Of a DNA stretch of 64,000 bases, positions 26,340 to 34,046 are shown piece after piece. Made by a program: the position numbers and the translations under genes. Positions within the stretch are counted from its first letter, which is position 1, and each line of letters starts with the position of its first letter. The DNA is from a candidate division KSB1 bacterium (GTDB lineage Bacteria; Zhuqueibacterota; JdFR-76; DREG01). The notes beneath the pieces were generated by a model. The model saw nothing but the letters and a program-made list of their open reading frames with translations, did not search any database and was not told the DNA's origin. The DNA is taken from positions 23,501 to 87,500 of the forward strand of contig JADFJB010000003.1 in assembly GCA_022566355.1 (NCBI GenBank), given 5' to 3'.

Positions 26340-27272
26340 ATGAATAGTAAAATAAAAAACCAGGTCTATTTGTTTTTTGTGTTGATTGTCTCTGCATGCA
26401 GCTTTGCAATAGCGGACGAGAAAACAAATTCAACTCCAAGTGAGCAGTTTAAATCCTATTGGTACCAAGGTAAAGCTGAGCTTACGCGCTACAAACTCGA
26501 CCAGGCGCGCTATGGAGAAATCCATACGGGAGATGCGGTATTGATTTTCGTGACCGAAGATTTCCTGAAATACGAACAGGTAAAAAAGGAATTTGGTGAT
26601 AGTAAGAATTATACTTCTGTTCTCAAGTTGAACGCAACCCGGAAATTTTATACCGGAATTTATCCATATTCAACCATGGTTTCGGTATTCACACCAGTTG
26701 ATTTGCATAACGATCCAAAAACATTAAAAGTCACGAGTTCTAACCAGGAATGGTGCGGCCAAACTTTTACGCAAATGAATCTTAGAGGCCGTAATTATGA
26801 AGTCCAACTTCACTCCTATTTCCAAAACGAAGCCGATCAGAACTTTAAGATAAAATCTGTTCTTTTGGAAGATGAAGTTTGGACCCGTATCCGAATATCG
26901 CCTGAATCTTTACCAAAAGGAGATATCGAAATAATTCCCGGGTTGTTATTTTCCCGGTTTCGTCATACAAAAAGTAAAGTGGAAAAGGCGTCAGCAAATT
27001 TAACAGATTTGACGGATAATTCTCTTTCCGATCATCCACTGCAGGTTTATACCATCGAATACAGTGAATTGAAACGCAGGCTCTCAATCACCTTCGAAAA
27101 GGATTTTCCCCATACGATCGTAGCCTGGGAAGAGACACAACCGAGTGGATTTGGCAGGAATGCAAAATCTTTAACAACACGAGCGCTACGCACCCATTCG
27201 ATCTTTACAGATTATTGGTCTAAGAATGCTGTGGCCGATTCGACATTTAGAATTCAATTAGGTTTAGAGTGA
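26340..27272 (+). CDS. Conserved lipoprotein of unknown function
   Basis: 310 residues with a lipobox VSAC at Cys20 and AGTGAGG upstream. The mature part begins with a polar linker, then 'YWYQGKAELTRYKLDQARYGE', 'VLIFVTEDFLKYEQVK' and 'PYSTMVSVFTPVDL', a mixed alpha/beta protein with no recognised catalytic motif. Similar roughly 300-residue lipoproteins occur in Bacteroidota-like genomes. The neighbours give no functional clue. Confidence 0.75.
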   Translation: MNSKIKNQVYLFFVLIVSACSFAIADEKTNSTPSEQFKSYWYQGKAELTRYKLDQARYGEIHTGDAVLIFVTEDFLKYEQVKKEFGDSKNYTSVLKLNATRKFYTGIYPYSTMVSVFTPVDLHNDPKTLKVTSSNQEWCGQTFTQMNLRGRNYEVQLHSYFQNEADQNFKIKSVLLEDEVWTRIRISPESLPKGDIEIIPGLLFSRFRHTKSKVEKASANLTDLTDNSLSDHPLQVYTIEYSELKRRLSITFEKDFPHTIVAWEETQPSGFGRNAKSLTTRALRTHSIFTDYWSKNAVADSTFRIQLGLE

Positions 27273-27317
27273 AAAAGAAACAAAACGAACAACACTGAAA
27301 AAAATATAATATGATTG

Positions 27318-27466
27318 ACGTGAGTTCGATATATTTAATGGTAATGAAAATATGCAAAATTACCAGTCTTCGACGAGTTTATCCTGAGCATGAAGGGCTC
27401 AGGCTGCTGAATTTAAGCCATGGTGAGCAGAGTCGAACCATGAATTCACTTATGTCGAACTCACGT
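27318..27466. repeat. Inverted-repeat element with 16-bp ends
   Basis: ACGTGAGTTCGATATA (27318-27333) is matched in reverse complement at 27451-27466 with one mismatch. The 149-bp interior holds GC-rich direct/inverted pieces (CTTCGACGAGTTTATCCTGAGC, GAGCAGAGTCGAACC shortened here) like the TCGAC-type repeats elsewhere. It has no ORF and sits between the lipoprotein and decarboxylase genes. Confidence 0.65.
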
Positions 27467-27481
27467 TATAATTAGGAAATG

Positions 27482-28957
27482 ATGAATTCTTCTAATAATC
27501 ATGGCGATATGCCAGCCGAGGACTTTCGTAAATATGGCTACCAGTTAATCGATTGGATTGCAGATTTTTTTGCTGAAATCGATAAACACGCAGTCCTTCC
27601 GAATATTCAACCTGGTGATATTGTTAATAAATTACCCCATAGACCGCCGGTATCGTCCGAATCGATGGATAAGATTTTATCGGATATTGATAAAGTGATT
27701 ATGCCCGGCATGACTCATTGGAATCATCCTAATTTCTTCGCTTACTTTTCTTCCAGTGGCTCGGCTCCCGGAGTGTTAGGAGAATTAATTGGCTCGGCTT
27801 TCAATATCAATGGCATGGTATGGCAATCCTGTCCATCATCGACCGAATTGGAAAAAGTGACAATGGATTGGCTGCGCCAATTATTGGGTCTTCCGGAAGA
27901 ATATTGGGGCATCATTTACGACACGGCATCGACCAGTAATCTTCATGCAATCGCGGCTGCTCGGGAACAGTTGACTGATCTGAAACTCAGGGAAAAAGGA
28001 ATGTGTGGCAGAACGGATGTACCGCGACTGAGAATTTATCTTTCCGAACATGCTCATTCTTCGGTGGATAAAGCTGCCATCACATTGGGTTTTGGCATGG
28101 ATTCAATTTGCAAGATCCCTGTTGATGAAGCTTTCAGGATGAAGCCAGCATTATTGCAGGAAGCAATCCAGGCTGATCGCAGCAAAGGGTGGCGGCCGTT
28201 TTGTGTCGTGGCAACTATTGGGACGACATCAACCACGAGTGTAGATCCGACTTCTGAAATAGCCGATATTTGTGAGCGTGAAAATTTGTGGCTGCATGTC
28301 GATGCGGCATATGGCGGTTCCGCTGCAATCCTGCCGGAAAAACGGGATCTGTTTTATGGTTGGGAACGAGCCGATTCGATTGTGATGAATCCGCATAAAT
28401 GGATGTTTGTACCAATCGACTTAAGTGCATTTTATACGAGAAAACCTGCGTTATTACGCCAGGCATTCAGCTTAGTGCCGGAATACCTGAAAACCGAACA
28501 TGACGAAGTAACGGACAACTTTATGGATTACGGATTTCAACTTGGCCGACGATTTCGATCGTTAAAACTATGGTTTGTACTTCGTTACTTTGGTCAGGAA
28601 GGATTGGCTAGCCGGATTCGTTACCACCTGGAATTAGCCAAAGAATTCATCCAATGGGTGGAGGATCACCCCTCGTTTGAAGTCATGGCGCCGGCGCCAT
28701 TTAGTACGGTCTGTTTTCGATTTCATCCTGAAGGAACGGATGATGAAAATAAACTCAATCAGCTAAATGAAAAACTATTACAGGCGATCAATGCAACGCA
28801 TCAAATCTTCTTATCCCATACAAAACTTGGAGAAACTTATATTATTCGTTTTGCAATTTCGAATTTGAGAACCGAGAAAGAACATGTTGAAAGAGCTTGG
28901 AAACTTATCCAAACTGAAGCGCAAAAGTTGATTGATAGCTTCATGTATACAAGTTAA
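27482..28957 (+). CDS. Aromatic-L-amino-acid decarboxylase family PLP enzyme
   Basis: About 491 residues. Of two adjacent ATGs the second has the better distance from AGGA. It is a group II PLP decarboxylase (PF00282): 'NHPNFFAYFSS' substrate region, 'ASTSNLHAIAAARE', 'HVDAAYGGSAAI' with the PLP-contacting Asp, and the Schiff-base lysine in 'MNPHKWMFVPID'. Family members turn tyrosine, tryptophan, DOPA or phenylalanine into amines. A DMT exporter begins five bases after the stop and may export the amine. Exact substrate undecided. Confidence 0.92.
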   Translation: MNSSNNHGDMPAEDFRKYGYQLIDWIADFFAEIDKHAVLPNIQPGDIVNKLPHRPPVSSESMDKILSDIDKVIMPGMTHWNHPNFFAYFSSSGSAPGVLGELIGSAFNINGMVWQSCPSSTELEKVTMDWLRQLLGLPEEYWGIIYDTASTSNLHAIAAAREQLTDLKLREKGMCGRTDVPRLRIYLSEHAHSSVDKAAITLGFGMDSICKIPVDEAFRMKPALLQEAIQADRSKGWRPFCVVATIGTTSTTSVDPTSEIADICERENLWLHVDAAYGGSAAILPEKRDLFYGWERADSIVMNPHKWMFVPIDLSAFYTRKPALLRQAFSLVPEYLKTEHDEVTDNFMDYGFQLGRRFRSLKLWFVLRYFGQEGLASRIRYHLELAKEFIQWVEDHPSFEVMAPAPFSTVCFRFHPEGTDDENKLNQLNEKLLQAINATHQIFLSHTKLGETYIIRFAISNLRTEKEHVERAWKLIQTEAQKLIDSFMYTS

Positions 28958-28961
28958 GCAA

Positions 28962-29891
28962 ATGGGACTTCGCGTTTTATTGTGGATATTTTTCCTGGCT
29001 GTTTTGTGGGGGCCTTCATTTCTGTTCATTAAAGTAGCTGTTCTTGAAATCCCGCCGTTTACCTTAATGACTGCTCGAGTAGGAATCGCCTCGCTAATTT
29101 TATATATCATACTACGCGCGAGCGGTAAAAAACTGACGCTTAATCCAGCAACCTGGCGGTCTTTTGCATTTATGGCTGTATTTGCCAATGCACTTCCTTT
29201 CGTCCTGTTTGGCTGGGGAGAAATCCATGTTGACAGTGCCCTGGCCGCCGTGTTAAATGGAACAACGCCAATTTTTACTATCATTATTGCTCATTTTTTT
29301 ATAAGTGATGATCGGTTGAATCTTGTAAAAATTATCGGAATTATCTTTGGATTCCTGGGAGTTGTCATTTTGTTTTTCCCATTTTTATCGAAAGGATTAA
29401 CACTGGATACTCTCGGAGTTTTCGCCTTCATAGCCGCAGCTTTATGTTATGGAATATCCACAGTTTATGCCCGCAAGAAACTTCGGGGTTTACCGCCTTT
29501 AGTAGCGCCAACCGCTCAATTAATTTTGGCTACGATCTGTTTACTTCCATTTTCACTTATTATCGATCGACCATTTGAAATGAATTTTCCTTCCTGGAAT
29601 GCAATCAATTCGGTATTGGCCTTGGCCATTTTTGGTTCTGCCATCGCATTTGCAACATTCTATCATATTCTGGAAATGACTTCTGCCACGAATCTATCCA
29701 TGGTTACTTACTTGATTCCGGTGATCGGTGTAATTCTCGGAGTTGTTTTTCTGGATGAAAAATTGGGCTGGTATGTTTATGTTGGTTGTGCGATTATTGT
29801 GTTGGGCATTATGGTTGTAAATGGCGTGTTTAATCAGTTTCTGGGCAGGAAGGTTGAAAATGAAATCATTGCAGCTAAACCTTCAGAATAA
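28962..29891 (+). CDS. EamA/DMT-family transporter
   Basis: About 309 residues starting at MGLRVLLWIFFLAV, just after the decarboxylase stop; an upstream in-frame TTG would lie inside that gene. Ten hydrophobic helices form two EamA repeats ('WGPSFLFIKVAV' in the first, 'YLIPVIGVILGVVFLDEKLG' closing the second). EamA proteins export amino acids or small metabolites from the cytoplasm. The tight coupling suggests efflux of the amine product; this is inference. Confidence 0.9.
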   Translation: MGLRVLLWIFFLAVLWGPSFLFIKVAVLEIPPFTLMTARVGIASLILYIILRASGKKLTLNPATWRSFAFMAVFANALPFVLFGWGEIHVDSALAAVLNGTTPIFTIIIAHFFISDDRLNLVKIIGIIFGFLGVVILFFPFLSKGLTLDTLGVFAFIAAALCYGISTVYARKKLRGLPPLVAPTAQLILATICLLPFSLIIDRPFEMNFPSWNAINSVLALAIFGSAIAFATFYHILEMTSATNLSMVTYLIPVIGVILGVVFLDEKLGWYVYVGCAIIVLGIMVVNGVFNQFLGRKVENEIIAAKPSE

Positions 29892-29944
29892 AAGGCACAG
29901 GCCACAAAGAAATAAAATGTTAAAATAGTAGGTAAGTAAATCCA

Positions 29945-30376
29945 ATGAAAATTGCAATGGCTGCGGATCACGCTGGGTATGAACTTAAAGAACAAATTAA
30001 AACTTATTTAATCGAAAAAGGACATGAGGTCAAAGATTTTGGCACGAATTCCTCTGAATCTGTCGATTATCCACTTTTCATACGGCCTGTTGCCGAAGCG
30101 GTTGTTAAAGGCGAGTTCGAACGAGGAATTATTCTGGGTGGCTCCGGCAATGGGGAAGCCATCGTTGCGAATCGACTGAAAGGGGTTCGGTGTACCCTAT
30201 GCTGGAATTCGAAGTCGGCGAGGCTGGCCCGAGAGCATAACGATGCTAATATCTTGTCACTGGGCGCGCGGTTAATCAACCTTGAAACTGCAAAAAGTAT
30301 TGTTGATATTTGGCTGACTACCGAATTCGTTGGGGGAAGGCATGAAAGAAGAATTAAACAAATTGATAATAATTAA
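29945..30376 (+). CDS. rpiB: Ribose-5-phosphate isomerase B
   Basis: 143 residues, complete. It interconverts ribose-5-phosphate and ribulose-5-phosphate. The N-terminal 'MAADHAGYELKE' holds the ring-opening pair D8/H9. The active loop reads 'GGSGNGEAIVANR', with Ser67 and Glu71 in place of the Cys/Thr pair of the E. coli-type enzyme. This is the form known from Mycobacterium RpiB, where the Glu is the catalytic base. Preceded by AGGTAAG. Confidence 0.93.
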   Translation: MKIAMAADHAGYELKEQIKTYLIEKGHEVKDFGTNSSESVDYPLFIRPVAEAVVKGEFERGIILGGSGNGEAIVANRLKGVRCTLCWNSKSARLAREHNDANILSLGARLINLETAKSIVDIWLTTEFVGGRHERRIKQIDNN

Positions 30377-30854
30377 TTAGGTTTGACGATGGAGAATCTA
30401 GATCGAATAGCAAGCGTTTTAATATTGTCCGTTATCCAGGATTGTATTTTGACAACAATTTCAAATTGTATAAAAATGAAATCAATCAAAGAACCCTTTA
30501 TCCCTTAGTGAACTTCGTTTCCTTCGTGGTGAAATAATACAAGTTCTCTCTATTTTCATTCACTTATGCTATACAGTGTAAAACTTTGTTTTTTGAACAA
30601 ACTTTTTAACAGATGTTTCTTTTTTGACAGGATTAACAAGATATACTGGATTTTTATCCTGATTATCCTGTCTAAAAATGAACATTTAGATTAGTAAAAT
30701 ATATTTTTTGTTTGCAGCCTTGAGTTGCGCTGTGATTTAAGTTAAGTAAATCATCCATGTAATAATTATGAATTTGTTGGTTTGCTAATTGATTTTATGC
30801 ACGGGAAAAGAATTATCTTGATCCTAAAATTTTAAATCTTTAAATTATTATCCT
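30377..30854. other. Intergenic region with a GACAGGAT hairpin
   Basis: AT-rich gap before the sulfur-carrier genes. At 30626-30672 an inverted repeat with 10-base arms (GACAGGATTA / TTATCCTGTC, one mismatch) surrounds CTGGATTTTTATCCTG, a form of the common 'aggattaaca' dispersed repeat. No coding potential was found. Confidence 0.5.
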
Positions 30855-31091
30855 ATGGCATATGTGGTGAGCAAAAAATTAGATTGTCGATGGTTATACG
30901 ACCCACTTCCAATTATCCGCTTAAGTTGTGCTGTTCGACAATTAAATGCTGGAGAAATCATTGAAATGATATCAAATGATCCTGCAGCTTTGTATGATAT
31001 GAAAGCATGGAGTAAATTAACCGGCCATACCGTACTAGAAACAACAAATCGCCCAGACCATACTTGTTTTTTAATTCAAAAAAAGATATAG
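30855..31091 (+). CDS. TusA-like protein lacking the CPxP cysteine
   Basis: 78 residues of TusA/SirA fold: 'LDCRWLYDPLPIIRL' at the N-terminus, then 'LNAGEIIEMISNDPAALYDMKAWSKLTGH' as in the family. In canonical TusA the first motif is GLxCPxP; here the active Cys is replaced by Asp (YDPLP) and Gly by Trp, while an upstream Cys (LDC) is kept. The protein cannot carry a persulfide at the usual site. It leads a tusA-like, tusA-like, dsrE2 cluster with 9- and 21-bp gaps, so it may act as a structural or docking partner. Confidence 0.85.
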   Translation: MAYVVSKKLDCRWLYDPLPIIRLSCAVRQLNAGEIIEMISNDPAALYDMKAWSKLTGHTVLETTNRPDHTCFLIQKKI

Positions 31092-31100
31092 GAGATTTTC

Positions 31101-31340
31101 ATGGCTGAATATGAAATCAAAGAAACCTTGGATTGTAGTGGATTACTATGTTCAGAGCCGGTTATAAAAACAAGCAAAAAAATTAAAGAGTTAGAAGTAG
31201 GTGATGTATTTGAAATGATTTCCACCGACCCGGGTGCAATGCCCGATATGCAAGCATGGGCAAACCAGACCAAACATGAACTGCTGGAGTCTAGTGAGGA
31301 TGGGTCGCTGTACCGTTTTGTAATCAAAAAAACTCATTGA
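31101..31340 (+). CDS. TusA-family sulfur carrier with a CSEP motif
   Basis: 79 residues, preceded by AGGAG. TusA fold with 'LDCSGLLCSEPVIKT': the sulfur-carrying Cys of CPxP is present but the following Pro is Ser. 'LEVGDVFEMISTDPGAMPDMQAWANQTKHELLE' is strongly family-like. It probably carries sulfane sulfur as a Cys persulfide between DsrE-type proteins and an oxidising enzyme. It forms an operon with the flanking tusA-like and dsrE2 genes. Confidence 0.9.
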   Translation: MAEYEIKETLDCSGLLCSEPVIKTSKKIKELEVGDVFEMISTDPGAMPDMQAWANQTKHELLESSEDGSLYRFVIKKTH

Positions 31341-31361
31341 ATTTTAAATGGAGGCAAAACC

Positions 31362-31883
31362 ATGTCAAAAGAAAATGGCACTCGTCGCCTTGCTTTAATC
31401 TCTAGTAAAGGAACTTTAGATTGGGCGTACCCACCATTTATTATGGCGAGCGCTGCCGGAGCGATGGATTGGGAGGTGGCAATTTTTTATACTTTTTATG
31501 GTTTACCGCTTTTAAAGAAAAAATTGGATGCAACAGTTACCCCGATTGGTAATCCTGCCATGCCCATGAAAATGCCTTTTGGCCCGAAAGGTTTTCAAAA
31601 CATTGATTGGAATATCCCAAATCTTTTGATGAGCAATATTCCCGGTTTCGACAATGTTGCTACAAGTTTAATGAAACAGACCTTTAAGAAAAAAGGTGTT
31701 GCCACAATTGAAGAGCTGCGGGAAATGTGTATTGAGATGGACAACGTGCGCTTGATCGGTTGCCAGATGACGATGGATGTTTTCGGTTTTAAACGAGAAG
31801 ATTTTATAGATAAATGTGAAATTGGTGGTGCGGCGACTTTTTTGGAATACGCCGCAGATGCGGATGTAAATCTATTTATTTAG
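31362..31883 (+). CDS. DsrE2-type DsrE/DsrF/DrsH-like protein
   Basis: 173 residues with a GGAGG site before ATG. The Rossmann-like DsrE2 fold opens 'RRLALISSKGTLDWAYPPFIMASAAGAMDWEVAIFYTF' (quoted parts: ISSKGTLDWAYPP; FYTFYGLPLL). Two cysteines, C123 and C134 (LIGCQMTMDVFG), are placed as in family members that bind sulfur. DsrE2 proteins receive and pass sulfane sulfur with TusA and rhodanese in sulfur oxidisers. The DrsE-type hydrophobic middle (MPMKMPFGPKGF) suggests membrane contact. Confidence 0.9.
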   Translation: MSKENGTRRLALISSKGTLDWAYPPFIMASAAGAMDWEVAIFYTFYGLPLLKKKLDATVTPIGNPAMPMKMPFGPKGFQNIDWNIPNLLMSNIPGFDNVATSLMKQTFKKKGVATIEELREMCIEMDNVRLIGCQMTMDVFGFKREDFIDKCEIGGAATFLEYAADADVNLFI

Positions 31884-31962
31884 GTATCACACTTTCTTTG
31901 ATTAGGATATGATACAAAATAGTAGGGTATACAGATTTTCTTGGAGATGCTCACAGAAGGGT

Positions 31963-32046
31963 CGCTTTTTTCGCGAAGCTCAAGCAGCCGTATCTCTTAA
32001 TCACGCTAACATTGCCGCGATTTATGAAGTTGATGAAAATCGATAA
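31963..32046 (+). pseudogene. Fragment of a Ser/Thr kinase N-lobe
   Basis: The frame RFFREAQAAVSLNHANIAAIYEVDENR-stop (first part RFFREAQAAVSLNHANIAAI) closely matches the alpha-C/beta-4 segment of bacterial Ser/Thr kinases, e.g. RFIHEAKAASALQHNNI in the kinase at 19.6 kb. The glycine loop and catalytic loop are missing, so it is a decayed remnant between dsrE2 and the rhodanese gene. Confidence 0.65.
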
Positions 32047-32155
32047 CCAGGCTTTTATCGCAAAGAAGGAGGCAAAGAAGATATTCTCGGAAGGTTGAGA
32101 AACGATTAAGCGTTACATGCGTGTTGTAGAGCAACCTGATTGAAAGACAGAGAAA

Positions 32156-33379
32156 ATGACCAAACAACAAGCACAAAAGACGGAGTGGACGGTCCGGGAA
32201 CAGAAGGAACATCTGGATCGCCGTGCGAACTTCTTTATTCTTGATGTGCGCAACCGCGACGAGTTCTCCGTCTGGAAGATCGAGGGGTGGAAAACACCGC
32301 CCACATTGAACGTACCTTACTTCGAGATGTATGAGAAGGGCGGCAAGGACGACTTCATCGAGTCGATAATTGCCTATATCGAGATCGAGTTGCTTGGACA
32401 GTTACCCAAGGACCGACCGATCTTGGCCGTTTGTTCCAAGGGCAACACCTCGGCATACGTGGCCGAAGGCCTATGTCAGCTCGGTTACGACGCATTCAAC
32501 CTACAGGGTGGCATGCAGGCATGGGGCAACTTCTACGAGATCAACCCAGTCACCGAAAGCCGCGAGTTGAGCGTCTACCAGATCAGCCGGCCAGCGCGTG
32601 GCTGCTTGAGTTACATCATCGTAAGCGATGGCCAAGCGGTGGTCATCGACCCGTTGCGCCATATCGAAACATACCTCGACATCGCGAGCGCGAAAGGATT
32701 CCAAATTGAACACATCATGGAGACCCACGGCCATGCCGATCATATTAGCGGTGGGTCAAAGCTGGCCAAACAGCTCAACCGACGGTACTACCTCCACCCT
32801 TACGACGGCATCCACCTCCTTGATATGCTACCAGCTCGCATTCCTTTCGAGTACCTGCGTGACGGTCAGGCGCTCTCGGTCGGCAAGGCGAAAATCCAAA
32901 CCCTACATATCCCAGGTCACACACTTGGTAATGTGGCCTATCTTCTGAATGAAGCGTACTTGTTCACCGGTGACAGCATCTTTATCAACTCGATCGCCCG
33001 TCCGGATCTCGGTGGACGTGGGGAGACCTGGGCGGGGCTGCACTATCACTCCCTAAGAAGACTACTCGATTTTCCCGACACGACGTTTGTGCTACCGGGT
33101 CACTTCAGCACTCCACGCGAAGCCAACGTCGCCGGGCTTTTCATGGCTTCCTTGGGCGAGCTAAAGGAGAAGAACGAGGGCCTGCACATGGCCCAGAAGA
33201 GCGAAGATGCGTTTGTACAGTACATTTTGGGAAGCCTACCGGAGTTCCCGTCGCAGTACGTTGAGATCAAGCGGGTAAACGCGGGCCTGCTTCTCGTCGA
33301 CGAAGTTAAGGCGAGTGAGCTTGAGCTAGGAAAAAACGTCTGCGCGTTGGCGCAAGCCTACGAAACAGAGTCGACTTGA
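32156..33379 (+). CDS. Rhodanese / metallo-beta-lactamase fusion (persulfide dioxygenase-like)
   Basis: 407 residues. Residues about 10-130 form a rhodanese domain with C93 in 'AVCSKGNTS'. Residues 140-350 form an MBL-fold domain with 'THGHADHISGG', 'HIPGHTLGNV', 'TGDSIF' and 'LPGHF', the iron-ligand set of ETHE1/persulfide dioxygenases. Such fusions oxidise glutathione- or protein-bound persulfide to sulfite and move sulfur via the rhodanese Cys. GC content and codon use are visibly higher than in the neighbours, indicating recent transfer. It is followed 40 bp on by a broken tusA of the same composition. The sulfite would feed the SoeA-like enzyme downstream. Confidence 0.9.
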   Translation: MTKQQAQKTEWTVREQKEHLDRRANFFILDVRNRDEFSVWKIEGWKTPPTLNVPYFEMYEKGGKDDFIESIIAYIEIELLGQLPKDRPILAVCSKGNTSAYVAEGLCQLGYDAFNLQGGMQAWGNFYEINPVTESRELSVYQISRPARGCLSYIIVSDGQAVVIDPLRHIETYLDIASAKGFQIEHIMETHGHADHISGGSKLAKQLNRRYYLHPYDGIHLLDMLPARIPFEYLRDGQALSVGKAKIQTLHIPGHTLGNVAYLLNEAYLFTGDSIFINSIARPDLGGRGETWAGLHYHSLRRLLDFPDTTFVLPGHFSTPREANVAGLFMASLGELKEKNEGLHMAQKSEDAFVQYILGSLPEFPSQYVEIKRVNAGLLLVDEVKASELELGKNVCALAQAYETEST

Positions 33380-33418
33380 GCACCGCATGAGTTGAGGAAT
33401 CATAAGAAGGGATTAAGT

Positions 33419-33563
33419 ATGAGAATGACATTCGACAAGGTTCTGGATGCACGCGGGCTCGCCTGCCCCATGATCGGATATTAAAACCAAGGCATATGCA
33501 ACAATGGCCGAGGATTCTACTAAACTAATAGTATTTACATATAGTATTTACATAAAAAAATAG
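33419..33563 (+). pseudogene. Truncated, frameshifted tusA
   Basis: AAGAAGGG then ATG opens MRMTFDKVLDARGLACPM, the start of a canonical TusA with intact CP motif, but a TAA follows at once. A second frame supplies IKTKAYATMAEDST and then AT-rich non-family residues to a stop at 33563. The GC-rich composition ends within the gene, so the insertion boundary of the transferred block probably lies here. Confidence 0.75.
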
Positions 33564-33695
33564 ATGGTACCAGGCGTTGGGGGATAAATTCCATACAAGA
33601 GTTATTTTCGTGATACAAAGATTAAAAATCGATATTCTTTGATATTTGAGAGGATGCAAAGGCACAATTAGGAAAATTACGGGGACAATTATTAA

Positions 33696-33755
33696 ATGAT
33701 CGGCAAACCATCCTCCACTACAAATTTCTCTCCAAACGCGACGACCACAATTGAA
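33696..33755 (+). pseudogene. Ser/Thr kinase N-terminal stub, copy 2
   Basis: ATG ATC GGC AAA opens MIGK. After one lost base the sequence reads TILHYKFLSK, matching MIGKTISHYKILEK of the kinase at 19.6 kb. Nothing of the kinase core follows. Confidence 0.55.
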
Positions 33756-33919
33756 ACAATTGGGTAGTTTCAAATGCGACAAAATTATCTATTTACACAA
33801 ATATACAAACAAAGTCAAAAAATCATTGATTTTTAACTTATCAATTTGTAAAATTCAATATCGTAGAAACGGAAATATCTCCTGACTAAAATCAAAAACT
33901 ATCTTGTAATAACCATATC

Positions 33920-33946
33920 ATGATCGGCAAGACAATATTTCACTAA
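33920..33946 (+). pseudogene. Ser/Thr kinase N-terminal stub, copy 3
   Basis: MIGKTIFH then stop, again the first residues of the kinase family seen at 19.6 kb. It lies 100 bp before the iron-sulfur subunit gene; the surrounding gap is otherwise AT-rich and featureless. Confidence 0.5.
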
Positions 33947-34046
33947 AAAAATTCAAATATCGCGTGCTGGCCAAGGTATTTCAGATATTTTCAAGATACT
34001 TAAGCAGAGCTTGGTCAAAACAATGAAAACTAACCTGGATCGTTAA

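Noticed and set aside
32370-32948. Overlapping ORFs in other frames of the rhodanese-MBL gene
   Set aside because: High GC in this gene removes stop codons in other frames; the real frame contains both catalytic motifs.
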